DNA of 62,400 bases from a virus, in IMG/VR virus record IMGVR_UViG_3300024518_003383, positions 1 to 62,400 of that record. One strand, 5' to 3'. Position numbers and translations under genes: made by a program. The notes below the pieces were generated by a model. The model was not told the DNA's origin. It worked only from the letters and a program-made list of their open reading frames with translations, and made no database searches. This document shows, piece after piece, positions 58,874 through 62,400 of the stretch. Within the stretch, counting starts at the first letter, position 1, and each line of letters starts with the position of its first letter.

Positions 58874-59143
58874 CCCCCAACAGTGAGACCTGCCCCCCTT
58901 CGAACGGTCCCCTAGTCGGTTCGACCCGACGAAGTCCGGGCAAGCCCTTAGCGTCGCTACGCGGTACCAGGACGCATAGCGCGTAAGTCGAGGCGAAGAC
59001 GTGCGCCGTCGCGCTTGCGTCGTCTCCGCGGAACCGAACGGACCGCCCCCGATCGTTCCGGGCTGAAACACACTGAAGAGACAGGCCTCGCGCCACCGGA
59101 CACCATGCCTGCACTTTCGGAGTGTCAGGATACACTTCGCTCT
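58874..59143. other. Intergenic leader upstream of the DUF1353 gene (arm B)
   Basis: Diverged copy of 128-418 with conserved blocks. The TACACT box (59131-59136) lies 7 nt before ATG 59144. No gene supported. Confidence 0.5.
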
Positions 59144-59710
59144 ATGGCAAGGACGCTGAAGACAACACCGCACGGAAAGCATCGGAAGTTGATCGAGTCA
59201 TTCGAGGCGACGGTCTTCGGCGAGAAGTGGAGGGCCCCGTCCGGCTTTATCACGGACGGGGCGAGCGTCCCCTGGTTCGCTTGGCTGCTCACGTACACAC
59301 CGCACGACCCTCGCGTGGCGGAAGCGTCGGCGATCCATGATGCGGCCTACGTGTATCAAACGAGGTCGCAGGCGGAGGCGGACCGGGCGTTCCTTGAGTT
59401 GCTGCTACGCGGCGAGGCGGCACCGTGGAAGGCCACGCTCATGTTTTGGGCGGTGAGGCTCTTCGGTTGGATCGCGTGGTGGAGAAAGTCGGCGACGGGC
59501 CTGCACCGGTCGAACCTGCAGCAGCCGAAGCCACCAGTCCCGGCGCCGGTCCTTGACCCGTCGGAGCAGGTCACACCCGTGGAAGGCGTGCCGCTCGATG
59601 GCGTGCCGGATGACGTGCAGAACCGGCCGAAGCGGATCGAGCTAGTCCCCGCGCTCCGTCGGGGAGATGACGATTCCGATCCCGATCTCGATCTGAACAC
59701 GCTATCGTGA
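59144..59710 (+). CDS. DUF1353 family phage protein, arm B allele
   Basis: 188 residues. It keeps the family core (GFITDGASVPWF, SAIHDAAYVY) and the tryptophan-rich hydrophobic stretch. It differs from the arm A copy mainly in the N-terminal 30 residues and in a Pro-rich insertion before DPSEQVTPVEG. The core conservation against drifting flanks indicates selection on the protein. Confidence 0.85.
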   Translation: MARTLKTTPHGKHRKLIESFEATVFGEKWRAPSGFITDGASVPWFAWLLTYTPHDPRVAEASAIHDAAYVYQTRSQAEADRAFLELLLRGEAAPWKATLMFWAVRLFGWIAWWRKSATGLHRSNLQQPKPPVPAPVLDPSEQVTPVEGVPLDGVPDDVQNRPKRIELVPALRRGDDDSDPDLDLNTLS

Positions 59711-59714
59711 GCGC

Positions 59715-60173
59715 ATGGCAAGCCAACCCCGGAAACATCACCAGCGGCGATACCGGACAACGACGATACTGGAACTCGCACGCGACACGAGGATCGGTGC
59801 GCTGTTGTATCCGGAGAAAGTCGAGCGGCCGAGGACCCGCGACGAGTGTCCCGGGTGTCGGCCGTGCCCCTTCGTTGGGTGCAAGTGGAACACGTATCTG
59901 GATGTGCAGCGGACGGGGATGATCCGATTCTCCCGGGACGGGTTCGAGCCATGGGACGTTCCGCCGTCGACCTCGTGTGTGCTGGATGTCGTGGAGCGTG
60001 GCGGTGTGACGCTCGAAGAGGTCGGGGCCGCCATGGCGATGACGCGGGAGCGTGCGAGGCAACTGCAGGACTCGGCCATCGAGAAACTGAAGGCGGCCCG
60101 GGGCGAGTACGCGGACCAGTATGGGGCCGAGGAGATCTCCGGGTGGTCTGCTAGGTGGCTGGCGATCTACTGA
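59715..60173 (+). CDS. Sigma-70 region-4-like helix-turn-helix protein, arm B allele
   Basis: 152 residues, same length as the arm A copy. CRPCPFVGCKWNTYLDVQRT is unchanged and the reading helix MTRERARQLQ differs by one residue, so DNA specificity is probably shared. N-terminal residues 12-25 and the last third differ. The TATCGT box and spacing are conserved. Confidence 0.82.
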   Translation: MASQPRKHHQRRYRTTTILELARDTRIGALLYPEKVERPRTRDECPGCRPCPFVGCKWNTYLDVQRTGMIRFSRDGFEPWDVPPSTSCVLDVVERGGVTLEEVGAAMAMTRERARQLQDSAIEKLKAARGEYADQYGAEEISGWSARWLAIY

Positions 60174-60199
60174 ACAGAGCGCTACACGTCCCGCGCGCC

Positions 60200-60216
60200 G
60201 GTCCTGATCGCGGACC
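60200..60216. promoter_or_regulatory. Dyad GGTCC-N7-GGACC, distal copy (arm B)
   Basis: Same as 1463-1479 with one spacer change (TGATCGC). Confidence 0.6.
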
Positions 60217-60276
60217 ATGCGCTGGCCACACGTGATTAGTGAAGGTGGTTTGTCGGCTCGAACGTCTCTTTGTTTA

Positions 60277-60315
60277 GTGGTCCCCCTTGCGGACCACTCC
60301 GGGCGGGTGCATTGT
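60277..60315 (+). promoter_or_regulatory. Promoter TTGCGG-N17-CATTGT with overlapping dyad (arm B)
   Basis: -35 60287-60292, -10 60310-60315, dyad 60279-60295, GTG 6 nt after the -10. Bases from here into the start codon are identical to arm A, although the sequence just upstream differs. Confidence 0.65.
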
Positions 60316-60321
60316 TCTCCC

Positions 60322-60540
60322 GTGGCCGACACGAAAACAACCCCCGCCGAGATCTTCGCTCTCATCGCACACACGCCTTCCGACGCGGAGACGGCTTCGC
60401 TCGCAAGCGCGGAATCTGACTACCAGGCCCGGAAGGCGGAGCGCGACGCGGAGAAGGCCGCACACTACGCCGCGGTGCGAGCCGAACGCGAGACCGACGA
60501 GCCCGGGACCGCTGCGATTATCTTCGCCGCAACCCGATAA
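60322..60540 (+). CDS. Small helical protein (arm B only)
   Basis: A 72-residue charged helical protein (SLASAESDYQARKAERDAEK). Only its first eight residues survive in arm A, fused to another gene. Probably leaderless. Function unknown. Confidence 0.68.
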   Translation: MADTKTTPAEIFALIAHTPSDAETASLASAESDYQARKAERDAEKAAHYAAVRAERETDEPGTAAIIFAATR

Positions 60541-60570
60541 CCCCGGACACTAGCCCCGAAGGAACACGAC

Positions 60571-61200
60571 ATGAACACGCAAGCCAACCCAACGACACCC
60601 CGCAACCCAGCCACCGCCGAAGGGTGGACCCGCCACGAGTGGCCCGGCGTCCACTATTGCAGGAGGATCGACGGCCGCCAGTGGCGAGTCTCGAAGCACC
60701 CGTCGGGCAACGGCTGGCGATGCCAGGTCAAGGACGGCGAGGTGTGGGCCCCCGCCGGGACGCGGTTGCAGTACCCCGGGCTGGAAGGCGCCATTGAGGA
60801 CGGCAACGCGGGCCGCGTGTCTCTCACCGTGGAGGAGTCCGCCACGGCCGGCTTCGTCGTCGGGCAGGGCGTCTCATGGTCGCAGGGTTCGGACCGCCTC
60901 GCGGGGACCGTGGTGCGCGTGTCCGCGAAGACCGTCTGGGTCGTCGAAGGCCGCTACACGCTGCTCAACGGCGCCGACAGTGGCGAGGCCGATGCGTTGG
61001 AGTTCCACCCGGGCGGCTTCGTCGGGCACACCAGCGGAACGCAGCGGTACGCCTTCGAGCCCGGCGACGGCGAGCGGCTTCGGTTCTCGCTCCGTGCCAC
61101 GGGCGAGTACAAGCAGGCGGGGACCTCTTCCCGCGGGACCATGCGAGCGTGGGGCCGGCTTTCACACGGGCGCACACGCTCCTACGATTTCAACTATTGA
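60571..61200 (+). CDS. Unknown protein with conserved C-terminal domain (arm B)
   Basis: A 209-residue protein. The N-terminal 60 residues contain tryptophan-rich strands (WTRHEWPGVHYCRRIDGRQW). The middle has a beta-barrel-like pattern (GQGVSWSQGSDRLAGTVVRV, KTVWVVEGRYTLLN). The last ~75 residues recur almost unchanged in the arm A fusion gene at 1585. GCCAACCC occurs in codons 4-6. Confidence 0.72.
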   Translation: MNTQANPTTPRNPATAEGWTRHEWPGVHYCRRIDGRQWRVSKHPSGNGWRCQVKDGEVWAPAGTRLQYPGLEGAIEDGNAGRVSLTVEESATAGFVVGQGVSWSQGSDRLAGTVVRVSAKTVWVVEGRYTLLNGADSGEADALEFHPGGFVGHTSGTQRYAFEPGDGERLRFSLRATGEYKQAGTSSRGTMRAWGRLSHGRTRSYDFNY

Positions 61201-61232
61201 ACCCCCACACGAGAACTAGACGGAGAATCAAC

Positions 61233-61604
61233 ATGGCTAGCATCGACGGAAACATGATCGCGCTCGACGGATACCTTCGCGGACTCGACAGCGTGGAGGT
61301 GCTCGACCGCCTCGCGGAAGACGAGCAGGATCGAGTCGGCGACGAACTCGAAGACCACCGCGCCGCCATCGCCAACGCGCTTGGACGCCTCGCGGGCGCC
61401 GTCCGCAAGGGCGAGGTGTCGGCGACGATGCTCGCGGAGTTCGCCGTGTTCTCGCCGGTTGCTGACGTGCTCTCGGAGACGAAGGGCGACGAAGCGGCGT
61501 CAGCACTGCACGCGGCCGCCCGCAAGGCGGAGGACTGCGAGGACACCCTGGCGGCCATCGCCGACGGGTCATGGGAACCGGAGGAAGAGGTGTGCGAGCC
61601 ATGA
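61233..61604 (+). CDS. Small acidic unknown protein, arm B allele
   Basis: 123 residues, same length as its arm A partner. Residues 1-65 nearly identical, residues 68-105 strongly different, and the end GSWEPEEE conserved. This suggests a swapped internal segment. Confidence 0.75.
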   Translation: MASIDGNMIALDGYLRGLDSVEVLDRLAEDEQDRVGDELEDHRAAIANALGRLAGAVRKGEVSATMLAEFAVFSPVADVLSETKGDEAASALHAAARKAEDCEDTLAAIADGSWEPEEEVCEP

Positions 61605-61825
61605 GCGGGACGGATGTCCCCCTGGGGACTTGCCAGAAGTGTTCTCGCGGACGCGGCACCCCTCGCGGGTGCAGTGCCTGCCAGTGGACCGGCGAGACGA
61701 ACTGGACGAAGGCGGCGATCTTCATGGACGCCTCGATGCTAGACGCCTACCCGGGCACCGGCGACAACCCACCAGACGACATGATCACATCGGGGAAGAC
61801 GCCCGAGATCGCAGGAGAGATCTAG
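61601..61825 (+). CDS. Small zinc-ribbon protein, arm B allele
   Basis: 74 residues with CQKC and CSAC pairs. The cysteine spacing is the same as arm A while neighbouring residues vary, which supports the zinc site as the constrained feature. Confidence 0.75.
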   Translation: MSGTDVPLGTCQKCSRGRGTPRGCSACQWTGETNWTKAAIFMDASMLDAYPGTGDNPPDDMITSGKTPEIAGEI

Positions 61826-61827
61826 AT

Positions 61828-62088
61828 ATGCCACGAAACAAACTATCAACCGAAGCCGCCAACGCGTTTGGCCTCATGGTCTGCCGCTCGTGTGGCGCGG
61901 ACGTCCGACGATGCGGCGTCATGGCCAAGCCCGGGGGATCCGTGGTCCTGGACATCGGGCACAAACCCGGCGCCCCGTGGGCCCGTGTGTCGCGTGCCCT
62001 GGTATCGGACGCCGCGGAACTCGAAGCCGCGAGCGTGTCGACGACAGACCTCCCCCGGTACCGCGCACACACTTGTCCCGCGACTTGA
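61828..62088 (+). CDS. Small cysteine-containing unknown protein, arm B allele
   Basis: 86 residues. CRSCGADVRRCGVMAKPG is conserved from arm A; the variable part is residues 55-72. The stop overlaps the TTGAC dyad as in arm A. Confidence 0.75.
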   Translation: MPRNKLSTEAANAFGLMVCRSCGADVRRCGVMAKPGGSVVLDIGHKPGAPWARVSRALVSDAAELEAASVSTTDLPRYRAHTCPAT

Positions 62089-62113
62089 CACTCCGTCAAA
62101 TCCACGCAACGTT
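62085..62113 (+). promoter_or_regulatory. Promoter/operator TTGACA-N17-AACGTT (arm B)
   Basis: Identical to 2913-2941. The poly-C tract found downstream in arm A is absent here. Confidence 0.65.
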
Positions 62114-62144
62114 GCCCATTCAACCCCACACGAAAGCCGACCCC

Positions 62145-62400
62145 ATGACAATCAAAACAGGCCCAGCAGCATTCACGGACGTCCGTATCGTCTCCGACCT
62201 TGACGAAGCCGACTATCACGCCCACGAGGATCTCTCGTCGACGAAGCTCCGCAAGTTCATATCATCGCCGCAAGAGTATTACGCGATCCACGAAGCGGAG
62301 ACGATCGAGCCGCCGAAGAAGACCGCCGCGATGGCCTTCGGGACGCTCGTCCATGAACTGGTCTTTGAACCTTCGGCCGGACGCTACGCAATCGGTCCGA
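62145..62400 (+). CDS. RecE/DUF3799-like exonuclease, arm B 5' end (cut by window end)
   Basis: First 85 residues of the arm B exonuclease; several N-terminal codons differ from arm A (VSDLDEADYH against VEDLAEADYH). The last 127 bases equal 3108-3234, so in the circle it continues into 3235-3830. Confidence 0.85.
   Translation, partial: MTIKTGPAAFTDVRIVSDLDEADYHAHEDLSSTKLRKFISSPQEYYAIHEAETIEPPKKTAAMAFGTLVHELVFEPSAGRYAIGP
62274..62400. repeat. 127-bp exact copy of 3108-3234 (contig-end overlap)
   Basis: Right-hand join of arm B to the shared core. The identity stops at the base before 62274. Confidence 0.93.

Overview
The window is a GC-rich, almost entirely forward-oriented tailed-phage genome. 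Its virion genes are Mu-like and encode a contractile-tail particle: a gp28-type terminase, a gp29/DUF935 portal, a ClpP-type protease-scaffold, a gpT capsid, a tail sheath and tube, a tape measure, and gpN/gpP/gp45-48 baseplate proteins. No MuA/MuB transposase, integrase, DNA polymerase or helicase was recognised. The early half is instead a recombination module (RecE-like exonuclease, SMC-like ATPase, putative annealing protein, RuvC-like resolvase) followed by a long run of small coupled genes. The host cannot be named. High GC, TANNNT boxes placed as for leaderless transcripts, and a CPFVGC-type sigma-region-4 protein (a form I associate loosely with Myxococcota) are only weak pointers.

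The most important structural fact concerns the two ends. The first 127 bases are identical to 58747-58873, and the last 127 bases are identical to 3108-3234. Identity stops exactly at base 127 both times. This is what a k=127 de Bruijn assembly gives when a circular or circularly permuted genome carries two alternative versions of one segment. I therefore read the window as one shared core (3108-58873) with two allelic arms: arm A (128-3107) and arm B (58874-62273). Each circle would be about 58.7 kb (A) or 59.2 kb (B). A real tandem pair of diverged phages is the alternative.

Layout. 0.4-2.9 kb (arm A) and 59.1-62.1 kb (arm B): DUF1353 protein, sigma-region-4-like protein, a mosaic gene and small zinc-ribbon proteins. 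3-10.4 kb: recombination, a secreted lytic transglycosylase, RuvC-like protein and putative replication genes. 10.4-19.4 kb: XRE regulator, methyltransferase, DnaA-domain-IV-like protein, ASCH protein and many small cysteine-rich proteins, mostly joined by ATGA overlaps. 19.4-20.0 kb: a non-coding stretch with GACGGC hexamer repeats. 21.1-21.3 kb: two tRNA-like structures and a terminator. 21.3-29.4 kb: ParB-methyltransferase, packaging genes, portal, a lipoprotein metalloprotease and the endolysin. 29.4-29.65 kb: the only reverse-strand gene. 29.7-43.6 kb: head and tail. 43.6-46.0 kb: an accessory island with an XRE repressor. 46-58.65 kb: baseplate, a large set of tail-fibre candidates, and holin/spanin-like genes.

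Control signals recur across the genome. There are dyads TTGAC-N5-GTCAA, mostly fused to promoter -35 boxes. There are paired dyads GGTCC-N7-GGACC, the second of each pair overlapping a conserved TTGCGG-N17-CATTGT promoter. About a dozen genes carry a TANNNT-like -10 box 6-8 nt before the start codon (presumed leaderless). A start-associated word GCCAACCCC sits directly before many early ATG codons.
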